Source: Syntrophaceae bacterium UBA6252 (lineage in GTDB: Bacteria > Desulfobacterota > Syntrophia > Syntrophales > UBA6807). From it: a stretch of 17,923 bases of DNA. The position numbers and the translations under genes are program-made. The stretch lies in contig DJVQ01000039.1 of the NCBI GenBank assembly GCA_002441265.1, positions 152-18,074 on the forward strand, read 5' to 3'. Numbering within the stretch: the first letter of the stretch is position 1; each line of letters opens with the position of its first letter. The notes beneath the pieces are model-generated. The model saw nothing but the letters and a program-made list of their open reading frames with translations. It made no database searches and was not told where the DNA came from. This document shows positions 1-7,102 of this stretch, piece after piece.

Positions 1-83
1 GAGCTTTTTCCTTTGCCGTTCGAAAAAGTGTCGCATTGGCCTTTTTACGACTTCATCTTTTTTCACAAACCGTCAAAAAACGC
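1..83. other. AT-rich non-coding end of the window
   Basis: No gene is visible here. The stretch is much richer in A and T than the rest of the window. It contains a short dyad (AAAAAG at 23-28 pairing with CTTTTT at 41-46, with one extra bulged pair on the outside) and, on the minus strand just after the Memo-AMMECR1 stop codon, a run of six T. It could include a weak terminator for that gene, or part of a dispersed intergenic repeat. The stem is too short and A/T-only to call a terminator with any confidence. Confidence 0.3.
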
Positions 84-1592
84 CTATTGTTCCTCCTCGC
101 CGAAAATGTCCGCCGAAAAAATGTAGATGTCCGTGTCCTTTTCCTTCCAGTCCCCCGGTTTCAGCCCGGCCTTCCGGCAGGTTTCGTTCAGGAAGGTGAT
201 CCGGTCCCAGCCGTATTCCGATGCGACCTGGGGCAGGAGGAGACCGGAACGGAATCCCCTCACGATGTAAATCCCGTGCTTCCCCACCTCGATCTCGTTC
301 ACGTCCTGGATCTTCCGCAGCGGGGTCAGTACGGAAATCTCGATGTCCAGGCCGTCCAGTTCCTCCTTCGTCACGGGATAGAACCGCGGATCCTCGAACG
401 CAGCCGCCTGGGCCATTTCCTGAATCGTCCGGAGAAGGGGCTTCCTTCCCTCGATGAAACCGATGCAACCACGGAGACGGGCGTTTTTCTTCAAGGTGAC
501 GAAAGCCCCCCGATTCTCCCTGAATCTTTCCGATTCCATCACCGGGGGAGGGAAGTCCTTCCCGTTGAGCCGGGCTTCTATGCTCTTCCGGGCGACCCTG
601 AGGAGGGCCTTCTTTTCCTCGTCGCTCAGCCCCAGGTTTACGCCGGGGGAGGGGGCCTCCTTTTCTTTCTCCGGTTCGAGGGGCAGGTACAGGGCGCCGG
701 ATACATACCCCACGACCCCGCTCTTGTCTCCCGTCACGTCCCCCGAATTGGCATATTTCAGGATCCGCGCCTTCACGGGACCCCGGTCCAGTCCGACCAT
801 CATCGCCACGGCCACGGCGCCCCCGCCGCACGCCTCCCCCTCGCCCGACGCGAGGGCCTTCAGAAAGGCGTCGACGTCCATCCGGGCGATCTTGTCGATC
901 AATTCCGTATCCATGGCGACCGCCCGCTCGTATCCGTAGTAATGGGAGAGATCGGAACTCGCAACGACGAGAATCCTCCGGTCTCCCGCGGCACTCAGGA
1001 TCGCGTCGGCCAGCATCCTGCAGGTGGACTCGTCCTGGGTTCCCATGGCGACGGGAACGAACTTGAAATGGCCGAGAACCGCCTGAAGAAAGGGCAGTTG
1101 AATTTCGATGGAATTTTCCTGGGAAAAGGCTTCCGGCCGGAATGAAATGGCCTTGTCACGGGCCATGAGTTCCGCCGCCAGCTGGGTGTCGACGGGCACC
1201 ACGCCCAGGGGCGTCTCGAACCCGCCCCGGTCATACACGGAGACCCCGCGGAAGCGGGACCGGTGGCTCGGTCCGATGACGATGACCGAATCGAACGTCT
1301 CCCCCTCGATCAGCTTGTACCCGAAAGCGGCGACCTGGCCGGAATAGACGATTCCGGCATGGGGTGAAATGAGGGCGACGAGATTCCCTTCCACTTTTTC
1401 CCGGGGGACCTGTCCCAGGAACCGGAGGATTTCCGCCTTCAGCCTTTCCGGATTTCCCGGATACCAGGTTCCCGCCAATGCGGATTTTCTGATCTCCTGG
1501 CTCATTTCACACACCCCTTCGTTGCTGTCCGCGAACAAAAGAAAGAAGAGAAGGAGGACCGCCGCAACGCAGCCGGATTGTTTCCATTTCAT
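84..1592 (-). CDS. Memo domain-AMMECR1 domain fusion protein (AmmeMemoRadiSam system B+A) with N-terminal signal-like segment
   Basis: A 502-residue protein joining two domains usually encoded separately. Residues about 35-305 are a Memo domain (class III extradiol dioxygenase fold). Its putative metal/active-site residues are in place: H78 in ISPHAG, H110 in GPSH, D214 and H217 in SSDLSH, and C255 in ACGGG. Residues about 322-498 are an AMMECR1 domain with the hallmark LRGCIG at 373-378. In the known AmmeMemoRadiSam gene sets these two proteins occur with a radical SAM enzyme; the biochemical role is unresolved. No such enzyme adjoins this gene. The first 29 residues (KWK followed by VAAVLLLFFLLFA) resemble a signal peptide, which would place the protein outside the cytoplasm. 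A second ATG at 1505 (M30, MSQEIRK) matches the usual Memo start and has AAGGGG eight bases upstream, so a cytosolic form is possible. A promoter lies at 1785-1814. Family call is firm; start and location are not. Confidence 0.93.
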   Translation of the reverse strand: MKWKQSGCVAAVLLLFFLLFADSNEGVCEMSQEIRKSALAGTWYPGNPERLKAEILRFLGQVPREKVEGNLVALISPHAGIVYSGQVAAFGYKLIEGETFDSVIVIGPSHRSRFRGVSVYDRGGFETPLGVVPVDTQLAAELMARDKAISFRPEAFSQENSIEIQLPFLQAVLGHFKFVPVAMGTQDESTCRMLADAILSAAGDRRILVVASSDLSHYYGYERAVAMDTELIDKIARMDVDAFLKALASGEGEACGGGAVAVAMMVGLDRGPVKARILKYANSGDVTGDKSGVVGYVSGALYLPLEPEKEKEAPSPGVNLGLSDEEKKALLRVARKSIEARLNGKDFPPPVMESERFRENRGAFVTLKKNARLRGCIGFIEGRKPLLRTIQEMAQAAAFEDPRFYPVTKEELDGLDIEISVLTPLRKIQDVNEIEVGKHGIYIVRGFRSGLLLPQVASEYGWDRITFLNETCRKAGLKPGDWKEKDTDIYIFSADIFGEEEQ

Positions 1593-1784
1593 CGGTCAGG
1601 TTCCCCATCCGCGGGCCGACCGCGGAATCACGCCCACTGAAAAGACCGCCTGGCGGTCCGGAGGAAAATGCCGGAGCCCGATCCTCCGGGACGCTCCATG
1701 GGAAGAGACACCCGCCGGATGGACGGCCTCCCCGGAACGGCCGAAACGGATCCCCGTGTCCCGGGATTCGCTGCAGCATTTTGT
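1593..1784 (-). other. Long 5' leader of the Memo-AMMECR1 gene
   Basis: Between the predicted promoter and the gene lies a leader of roughly 185 nt with no convincing coding frame. The only hairpin of note on the minus strand is a 6-bp stem (GACCGC/GCGGTC, 1644-1658, three-base loop) followed by TTTT, which could act as a weak attenuator. I recognise no riboswitch class. Confidence 0.35.
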
Positions 1785-1814
1785 ATTATAAAGAATATCC
1801 GCCCCTGCTGTCAA
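1785..1814 (-). promoter_or_regulatory. Predicted sigma70-type promoter for the Memo-AMMECR1 gene
   Basis: On the minus strand TTGACA (1809-1814) and TATAAT (1785-1790) both match the consensus exactly, with an 18-bp spacer. Transcription would start near 1778. The -35 box sits only about 15 bp past the pgeF stop codon, so the Memo-AMMECR1 gene can be expressed separately from the operon upstream of it. No terminator is visible between pgeF and this promoter, so read-through is also possible. Confidence 0.8.
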
Positions 1815-1829
1815 GGAAACCCTTCCCGG

Positions 1830-2675
1830 TCATCCGCCGGACGCCGCATCGGTCCCGACGGCGATGAAGTTCAACTGCCTTCCCGTTTTCCCCCCCTCCC
1901 CGCGGTGGGAAAAAAAGAGATTCCTGTTGCAGGAGGTGCACAGGCGCGCCGTGTGGATCCGGCCGCCCTTCAGACCGGCGGCGGCAAGCTGGATTTCGTT
2001 CGCCCCGGCCAGGTCGAGCTTCCACCGGTCCCTGCCCGGCACGGCCCGGAACACCGCTTCCCGTTCGCCGCGGCCCTCCATGGACCGGAACACCGGTTCG
2101 TCCACCTCGTAGCAGCAGGGCCCGATGGCGGGGCCGACGGCGGCGGTCAGCCGGGAGGGTTCGGAAGAGAAATGCCGCCTCATGGCCTCCACCGCCTTTT
2201 CCGCGATGCCCATCGCCGTCCCGCGCCAGCCGGCATGGACCGCGCAGACCGCGCGGGCGTCCGGGTCGGCGATCAGGATGGGAACGCAGTCGGCCGTCTT
2301 GATCCCCACGGCGAATCCCCGCCGCGCCGTTACGAGCCCGTCCCCCTCGGGAACCGTCTCCCCGCAGTCCTCCAGGGAGACGAGCCGGGTCCCGTGAACC
2401 TGCCGAAGGGTGATGAAACGGTCCTCGGGAATGCCGAAAGCCTCCGAGAGCATCCCCCAGTTCCGGCGGACGGCGTCCTCCCCGTCCCCCTCGCGGACGC
2501 TGAAATTCAGCCCCGCGAACGCACCCCCGCTCGCCCCCCGCCACCGCGTGCAGAAGGCATGGTCGATCCACGAGTGGCCTGCCAGGGAAACGGACTGGAG
2601 GAAGCACACCCCTCCCTTTTCCATCCAGCGGAATCCTTCCGGGGGGGGAGGAAACACGGGCCCTTCCCGGTTCAT
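1830..2675 (-). CDS. pgeF: PgeF/YfiH family protein (DUF152, laccase-domain polyphenol oxidase family)
   Basis: A 281-residue cytosolic protein of the YfiH/YlmD/LACC1 family. Members bind a metal through two His and one Cys; reported activities include purine nucleoside phosphorylase/adenosine deaminase and, in E. coli, removal of mis-incorporated residues from peptidoglycan precursors. The three ligand motifs are visible: H94 in RQVHG, C130 in TADC and H147 in HAGWRG. Their spacing (36 and 17 residues) equals that of H71, C107 and H124 of E. coli YfiH. GPAIGPCCYEV at 181-191 and the C-terminal CTSC motif (246-249) are also typical. The ATG at 2675 overlaps the stop codon of the pseudouridine synthase (ATGA), which fixes the start and implies translational coupling; the yfiH/rluD pairing is common in bacteria. 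The open frame extends far upstream of this ATG, but that part is a shadow of the neighbour. A run of eight C (2641-2648) lies near the 5' end. Confidence 0.94.
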   Translation of the reverse strand: MNREGPVFPPPPEGFRWMEKGGVCFLQSVSLAGHSWIDHAFCTRWRGASGGAFAGLNFSVREGDGEDAVRRNWGMLSEAFGIPEDRFITLRQVHGTRLVSLEDCGETVPEGDGLVTARRGFAVGIKTADCVPILIADPDARAVCAVHAGWRGTAMGIAEKAVEAMRRHFSSEPSRLTAAVGPAIGPCCYEVDEPVFRSMEGRGEREAVFRAVPGRDRWKLDLAGANEIQLAAAGLKGGRIHTARLCTSCNRNLFFSHRGEGGKTGRQLNFIAVGTDAASGG

Positions 2676-3709
2676 TCCGTTGCCTCCCCGTCCCCTCCGG
2701 GCCGGCGGAGCCCCCGGAGCATCTCCAGGCACCGTTCCATGTCCCCGGGCAGGGGGGAGGAAAATTCCATGGAAATCCCCGTCACGGGATGCCGGAAGCC
2801 CATGGCACCCGCATGGAGGGCCTGGCGTTTCATGGATTTGAGCGCCTCCCGGACGCGCCGTTCCCGGATGTCCCGCTCCTTCCGGACGGCCCGCCCGTAC
2901 ACGGGGTCCCCGACGACGGGATGGCCGGCGGCGCTCAGGTGGACCCGGATCTGGTGGGTCCTTCCCGTTTCGATCACCGCCTCGAGAAAGGTGACCTCCC
3001 CGAAACGTTCCAGGACACGCCAGCGGGTGACCGCCGTCTTCCCCCGCCGGCTCCGGGCGGACATCTTCTTTCGATCGGTGGGGTGACGCCCCACGGGCAG
3101 GTCGACGACGCCCTCGTCCTCCCGGACGTTCCCGTGGACCAGGGCGAAATACCGTTTCAGCACCTCCCGGTTCCGGAACTGATCGGAAAGGGACCGGTGG
3201 GCCCCGTCGTTCTTGGCGACGACGAGGAGTCCCGAAGTGTCCTTGTCGAGACGATGGACGATGCCCGGCCTCTGGACCCCGCCGATGCCCGGCAGGTCCC
3301 CGCAGTGATGGAGAAGGGCGTTCACGAGGGTCCCCCCGGAATGGCCCGCCGCGGGGTGGACCACCATCCCCGCCGGCTTTTCCACCACGAGGAGGACGCC
3401 GTCCTCGTAATACACCGTGAGGGGAAGATCCTCCGGGACGAGAGGGCACGCCTTCGGCGGTTCGGGGAACAGAACGACCCGGTCGCCCTCCCTGAGGCGA
3501 TAGCCCGCCTTTTCCCGCCTTCCGTTCACCAGGATCCGCCCTTCCCGGATCCTGTGGGAAACCTGGGACCGGGAAAGGCCGGGAGCGTTTTCGGCGACAA
3601 AGACGTCGAGCCGCTTCTTTTTTTCCTTCTCCCCGGCGACGATTTCGAAGCCGTTTTCAGCCAAGGGGCTCCCTTCCGCCGTTTTCCGCTTCCGACGCGA
3701 TGGCGGCAA
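2672..3709 (-). CDS. rluD: RluA/RluD-family 23S rRNA pseudouridine synthase
   Basis: Converts specific uridines of rRNA to pseudouridine. An S4 RNA-binding domain lies at about 32-80 (RLDVFVAE through RILVNG to GDRVVL). The catalytic domain carries HRLDKDTSG at 152-160, with the nucleophilic aspartate at D155, and ETGRTHQIRVHL at 247-258. The S4 domain and motifs match RluD (modifies the helix 69 loop) better than RluA or RluC, but the exact target cannot be read from the sequence. The start is uncertain. The ATG at 3709 gives 345 residues and overlaps selA by 53 bp, with a basic, poorly family-like first 15 residues. A TTG at 3664, preceded by GGGAG, would give 330 residues and overlap the selA stop by only a few bases. 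The 3' end overlaps the pgeF start by four bases, so the genes are co-transcribed. Confidence 0.93.
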   Translation of the reverse strand: MPPSRRKRKTAEGSPLAENGFEIVAGEKEKKKRLDVFVAENAPGLSRSQVSHRIREGRILVNGRREKAGYRLREGDRVVLFPEPPKACPLVPEDLPLTVYYEDGVLLVVEKPAGMVVHPAAGHSGGTLVNALLHHCGDLPGIGGVQRPGIVHRLDKDTSGLLVVAKNDGAHRSLSDQFRNREVLKRYFALVHGNVREDEGVVDLPVGRHPTDRKKMSARSRRGKTAVTRWRVLERFGEVTFLEAVIETGRTHQIRVHLSAAGHPVVGDPVYGRAVRKERDIRERRVREALKSMKRQALHAGAMGFRHPVTGISMEFSSPLPGDMERCLEMLRGLRRPGGDGEATE

Positions 3710-5090
3710 ATCCCGATGCGATCGGATCGAGATCCCCCTCTTCCACCGTCCGGAGATCGAGAAGAATTTCCTCCTGGGACACCCGGGCGATGACGGGCAC
3801 CTCCAGCGTCCGGAGCCTCTTTCCCAGCCGCGCGGCGGAAAGGACCTTGGGACGGACGGCGACGAGAACGGTGTCCACTTCCCTGGCGGGCAGCGACCCC
3901 CCTCCGGCCAGGGAGACCCCCTCCCTCAGGGTGACGGCAAAGTCCTTTTCCAGGGGCTTCAGTTTTTCAAGGAGGTCCTTCGCCTTCGCCTCAACCCCGT
4001 CCCGGGATTCCAGAAGGGCCCGGTACACGGGAAGGGAGGAAACTCCTTTTTCCGGATCGAGATAGAGCCGCAGCGTACCTTCCAGGGCCGCCAGGGTCAG
4101 CTTGTCGATGCGGAGCGCCCGGGTGAGGGGATTTCTGGCGACTTTCTGCAGGAAGGACCGCTTCCCGACGATGATCCCCGCCTGGGGCCCCCCGAGGAGC
4201 TTGTCGCCGCTGAACGTGACGACATCCGTCCCCGCCGCGACGGCGTCCCCGACGGTGGGTTCCCCGGACACGCCGTACTTCCCGAGATCGACGAAACAGC
4301 CGCTTCCGAGATCGTTCATCACGGGAACGCCCCTCTCGCGCCCCAGCCGGACGAGTTCCGGCAGGGGGACCTCCTCGGTGAACCCGACGATCCTGAAGTT
4401 GCTCGTGTGAACCTTGAGGATCATCCCCGTCCGCTCGCCGACGGCCCTTTCGTAATCGCTCAGGTGCGTCCGGTTCGTCGTCCCCACTTCCCGCAGGATG
4501 GCGCCGCTTTTCTCCATGACCTCCGGGATCCGGAATTCTCCGCCGATCTCGACCAGTTCCCCCCGCGAAACGACGGCTTCCTTTCCCTCGGCGACGGCGT
4601 TCAGGACAAGAAGGACGGCGGCGGCGTTGTTGTTCACCACCAGGGCGTCCTCCGCACCCGTGAGGGCGCACAGGAGGGGACGGACATGGTCGTAACGGAG
4701 GCCCCTGGCGCCCTCCTCGAGATCGAATTCCAGGTTCGAGTACCCCCGGGCCACGGAAACGACCCGTTCCACGGCCTCGGCGTTGAGAGGCGCCCTTCCC
4801 AGGTTCGTGTGAAGAACGATCCCCGTGGCGTTCACCACCTTCCGCAGGCTCACCCGATCCAGGGCCGCCAGCCGTCCGGACACCCGCCGGGCCGCCTCTT
4901 CCAGGGACGGGGCCGCGCCGGCCCCGCCGGTTTGGCGGATGCGCTCCCGCATCTCCTCGACCGCCTCGCGGCACAGCCTGACGACGTATTCCCGCGGGGC
5001 CCTGCGGGCCGGGGAATCCTTTTCCACGACGCGAAGGATGTCGTCGATCTTCGGAAGGGATTTCAGCAGTTCATGAATGTCCTTTTCCAT
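3657..5090 (-). CDS. selA: L-seryl-tRNA(Sec) selenium transferase SelA
   Basis: A PLP enzyme that converts Ser-tRNA(Sec) to Sec-tRNA(Sec) with selenophosphate, required for selenocysteine insertion at UGA codons. The 477-residue length is normal for bacterial SelA. The N-terminal tRNA-binding region (LLKSLPKIDDIL at 8-19) is intact, as are NATGIVLHTNLGRAPL at 87-102, the cofactor-binding VVNNNAAAVLL at 151-161, and SGDKLLGGPQAG at 294-305 with the predicted PLP lysine K297. A Shine-Dalgarno GGAGAG precedes the ATG. It lies 37 bp after the HemN-like gene and before the pseudouridine synthase, in one operon. SelB, SelD and the tRNA(Sec) gene, often its neighbours, are not in the window, and none of the intact genes here shows an internal in-frame TGA. 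The host is therefore probably a selenoprotein user with a dispersed Sec system. Confidence 0.97.
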   Translation of the reverse strand: MEKDIHELLKSLPKIDDILRVVEKDSPARRAPREYVVRLCREAVEEMRERIRQTGGAGAAPSLEEAARRVSGRLAALDRVSLRKVVNATGIVLHTNLGRAPLNAEAVERVVSVARGYSNLEFDLEEGARGLRYDHVRPLLCALTGAEDALVVNNNAAAVLLVLNAVAEGKEAVVSRGELVEIGGEFRIPEVMEKSGAILREVGTTNRTHLSDYERAVGERTGMILKVHTSNFRIVGFTEEVPLPELVRLGRERGVPVMNDLGSGCFVDLGKYGVSGEPTVGDAVAAGTDVVTFSGDKLLGGPQAGIIVGKRSFLQKVARNPLTRALRIDKLTLAALEGTLRLYLDPEKGVSSLPVYRALLESRDGVEAKAKDLLEKLKPLEKDFAVTLREGVSLAGGGSLPAREVDTVLVAVRPKVLSAARLGKRLRTLEVPVIARVSQEEILLDLRTVEEGDLDPIASGFAAIASEAENGGREPLG

Positions 5091-5127
5091 CGTTTCTCTC
5101 CGAAGCCAGGGGGGCCCTCTCCCCCGG

Positions 5128-6390
5128 TCATCGTCCCGCCGCCGGCCGTCCCGCCGCGTCGAGACAGTAAGAACGGAAATTGTTCACCGCCGTGAAGAAC
5201 TCCCGCATGATCACCACCCAGTAGTAGGCGCCCCTTTTCGTAAGTTCGAAAGCGCCCCTCCGGTAACGGATCCCGCCGGCGAGCGAAAAGGCGGCGATGT
5301 CCCGCAGGAGAATCGGAAGGACGGGCCTGCCGTACTTCTCCCTGAAAAAAGCCGTATCGACCTTCAGGCCGAAAAGCTTCATGACGAAATCGTACCGGAC
5401 CCGGTCCCGAAGCGAAAAAGCCCGGGACGCCATGAGGGGAAATTCGCCCGCCTCCACCTGCCGGACGTACCGGGGGATGTCGAAGGTGTTGGCGTAACAC
5501 CGGCCCTTCATGTACCCGATGGATCCGCTTCCGAGACCGGCATACTCGTCGTAATCGACGATGTACTCGTCGATCATGCCCTTTTTCCGCGAAAAGCACC
5601 AGGCCGAGGAAGACCGGAACTCCGGGATCAGGGTGTTCACGATTCTTCGGTAATAGTCCCGTTCCCTGCGGAAATCGACGTTCCCGACGGTCCGTGCCAT
5701 GTCCTTGCGGGTCATGTCGGAAACCATGAGGGGATAATAGGTGACCTGGTCCGGACCGATCCGGAGAAGCCGGTCCAGGTCCCGTTCCAGGATTTCCGGG
5801 CTCTGGGCGGGGAAATTGAAGATCATGTCGGCGTTCAGCGTGTCGAAGACGCCCTTCACCCCTTCCAGGCGGCGCGCCGTTTCGCCGCCGCTCCCGTAGG
5901 CATCGAACCTGCCCATGGCCCGCAGCAGCCCGTCGTCGAAGCTCTGGATTCCCACGGAGAGGCGGTTCACGCCGGCATCCTTCAGGGGACGGAGGATTTC
6001 CGGGACCAGGTGGTTCGGGTTCGTTTCCACGGAGATTTCCCGGATGGGAAAGCAGTCCCGCGCCGTCGCCAGGGTTTCCGCCAGCTCGTCCACGAGGACC
6101 GTGGGCGTGCCGCCGCCCACGTACACCCCGGAGAAGGTGTGCCCGTGCTCCCCGTACAGGCGGATTTCCTTTCTGAGCGCCGCGAAGTAGGACCGGCACA
6201 GCGGTTCGCGGAAAAGGACCCTGTTGAAGGAGCAGTAAGGGCAGAGGCTTTCGCAGAAGGGAATGTGGAGGTACAGGAGCCGGGGACGGCCGTCCCCGCC
6301 CGGCGGCAGGACCGGCGCATCCTCCTCCCGGAAGCGGATGGAACGGGAAAAGTTCCTTCTCGATTCCGCCGCGATGATTTCCGGAATCAT
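5128..6390 (-). CDS. HemN/HemW-like radical SAM protein (coproporphyrinogen III oxidase family, function uncertain)
   Basis: A 420-residue radical SAM protein. The cluster-binding motif is CESLCPYC (C46, C50, C53) followed by SFN; the SAM-binding GGGTPT is at 92-97, and NRLSVGIQSFDD is the usual HemN/HemW strand. In the classic oxygen-independent oxidase HemN the cluster motif continues with a further Cys two residues on (CxxxCxxCxC). Here that position is Phe, as in HemW-type proteins, so coproporphyrinogen oxidation should not be assumed. A C-terminal region (about 310-410, DRVRYDFVMKLFGL and LTKRGAYYW) resembles the HemN C-terminal domain. Candidate roles are heme chaperone, a heme-related radical SAM reaction, or another anaerobic modification. 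It is the first gene of a minus-strand operon with selA, rluD and pgeF. Its Shine-Dalgarno (GGAAGGAG, 6398-6405) precedes the ATG by about eight bases and lies partly inside a small hairpin. Confidence 0.85.
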   Translation of the reverse strand: MIPEIIAAESRRNFSRSIRFREEDAPVLPPGGDGRPRLLYLHIPFCESLCPYCSFNRVLFREPLCRSYFAALRKEIRLYGEHGHTFSGVYVGGGTPTVLVDELAETLATARDCFPIREISVETNPNHLVPEILRPLKDAGVNRLSVGIQSFDDGLLRAMGRFDAYGSGGETARRLEGVKGVFDTLNADMIFNFPAQSPEILERDLDRLLRIGPDQVTYYPLMVSDMTRKDMARTVGNVDFRRERDYYRRIVNTLIPEFRSSSAWCFSRKKGMIDEYIVDYDEYAGLGSGSIGYMKGRCYANTFDIPRYVRQVEAGEFPLMASRAFSLRDRVRYDFVMKLFGLKVDTAFFREKYGRPVLPILLRDIAAFSLAGGIRYRRGAFELTKRGAYYWVVIMREFFTAVNNFRSYCLDAAGRPAAGR

Positions 6391-6399
6391 GCTCGTTCT

Positions 6400-6416
6400 C
6401 CTTCCCGCCCGGAAGG
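6400..6416 (-). promoter_or_regulatory. Hairpin overlapping the Shine-Dalgarno of the HemN-like gene
   Basis: On the minus strand CCTTCC (6411-6416) pairs with GGAAGG (6400-6405) across a five-base loop. The second arm is the first part of the gene's Shine-Dalgarno GGAAGGAG. Folding would partly hide the ribosome binding site. The stem is only 6 bp, so this may be incidental. Confidence 0.35.
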
Positions 6417-6428
6417 TGCCGGTCGGGC

Positions 6429-6457
6429 TTGAATTCCATTTCCGGCGGTGTTATACA
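6429..6457 (+). promoter_or_regulatory. Predicted sigma70-type promoter for def, with an overlapping -10 on the opposite strand
   Basis: TTGAAT (6429-6434) and TATACA (6452-6457) are separated by 17 bp, giving a predicted start near 6464 and a leader of about 24 nt to the def ATG at 6488. On the minus strand TATAAC (6450-6455) overlaps the same -10 box and could start transcription of the HemN-like operon, although I see no good -35 for it. The def gene has only AGGGG two bases before its ATG, an unusually close spacing. Confidence 0.6.
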
Positions 6458-6487
6458 TCCTCATAATAAAGAATTTGCGCAGGGGCC

Positions 6488-7102
6488 ATGACCAATCACA
6501 AAACCTGGAAACTCTGGGAAGGCGACAGGATTCATTCCGCGGAGGCTGAACTCCTCCGCCGGAAGACCTCCGACATTTCCTTCCCCCTCCATGAACGGGA
6601 CCGGAAGGACATCGAAAAGCTCGTCGATGCCTTCACCGCACGGGACGACGCGCTGGGCCTCGCGGCCCCCCAGATCGGGATCTGCAAGCGGGTCGTCATC
6701 TTCAAGAACAAGGACTTCAACAACCGCACCCCCGTCCGGAACGAGAAGGATTACGACCTCCTCATCAATCCCCGGATCACCCAGTGCCGGGGGGACGAGG
6801 AAACCATGACGGAGGGCTGTCTGTCCTGCCCCGAGGTCAGCGCCGAGGTGACCCGGTTCACCGAGATCAAGGTCCGTGCGCTCGACCGGCAGGGAAATCG
6901 GATCAGCAAACGCTACGCCGGTTTTCTCGCCCGGATCGTCCAGCACGAACTGGATCACCTCGAAGGCATCCTCATCATCGACCACGGCGGAAGCATCTAT
7001 GTCCCCGAGGGCAGGGAGACCTTCTTCACCCAGGCCCTCAAGGACAAAAGGATCCTCCGTACCCTTCCCGCCGGGGAAGGGTCACCGGACGAAATGGGGT
7101 GA
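6488..7102 (+). CDS. def: Peptide deformylase
   Basis: Removes the formyl group from the N-terminal methionine of nascent proteins using a metal ion, usually Fe2+. All three family motifs are present: GLAAPQIG at 57-64, EGCLSCPE at 109-116 with metal ligand C111, and QHELDHLEG at 152-160 with ligands H153 and H157 and catalytic E154. At 204 residues it is somewhat longer than the typical 150-190, with an extended polar C-terminal tail after about residue 165. It stands alone on the plus strand; the fmt gene, often next to def, is absent. Its last 21 bp overlap the 3' end of the convergent dehydrogenase gene, and a perfect hairpin at 7062-7081 lies inside its C-terminal coding region. Family assignment is secure; whether it is the only deformylase of the host cannot be told. 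Confidence 0.96.
   Translation: MTNHKTWKLWEGDRIHSAEAELLRRKTSDISFPLHERDRKDIEKLVDAFTARDDALGLAAPQIGICKRVVIFKNKDFNNRTPVRNEKDYDLLINPRITQCRGDEETMTEGCLSCPEVSAEVTRFTEIKVRALDRQGNRISKRYAGFLARIVQHELDHLEGILIIDHGGSIYVPEGRETFFTQALKDKRILRTLPAGEGSPDEMG
7062..7081. terminator. Hairpin at the convergent def/dehydrogenase junction
   Basis: CCCTTCCC (7062-7069) and GGGAAGGG (7074-7081) form a perfect 8-bp stem with a four-base loop. On the minus strand it follows the dehydrogenase stop codon (7082-7084) directly, where a terminator would be expected. There is no T run after it on either strand, so it is not a classic intrinsic terminator. It is also part of the def coding sequence. It may slow or help stop opposing transcription; that is inference. 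Confidence 0.45.

Noticed and set aside
36..1145. A 369-codon plus-strand frame opposite the Memo-AMMECR1 gene
   Set aside because: Shadow of the sense gene; no motif or hydrophobic pattern, and the opposite frame carries complete Memo and AMMECR1 domains.
1507..1779. A 90-codon minus-strand frame beginning at the predicted start of the Memo-AMMECR1 transcript
   Set aside because: No ribosome site, basic low-complexity composition, and it runs out of phase into the real gene; it looks like chance.
2676..3449. Extension of the pgeF frame upstream by about 258 codons
   Set aside because: This part is Arg/Gly/Pro-rich and out of phase with the pseudouridine synthase it overlaps. The ATG at 2675, coupled to the neighbour's stop codon, is the proper start.
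5077..6432. Long plus-strand frame (451 codons) opposite the HemN-like gene, and a 458-codon frame in a third phase over the same region
   Set aside because: Neither shows family motifs. The frame with the radical SAM motif CESLCPYC and GGGTPT is clearly the coding one.
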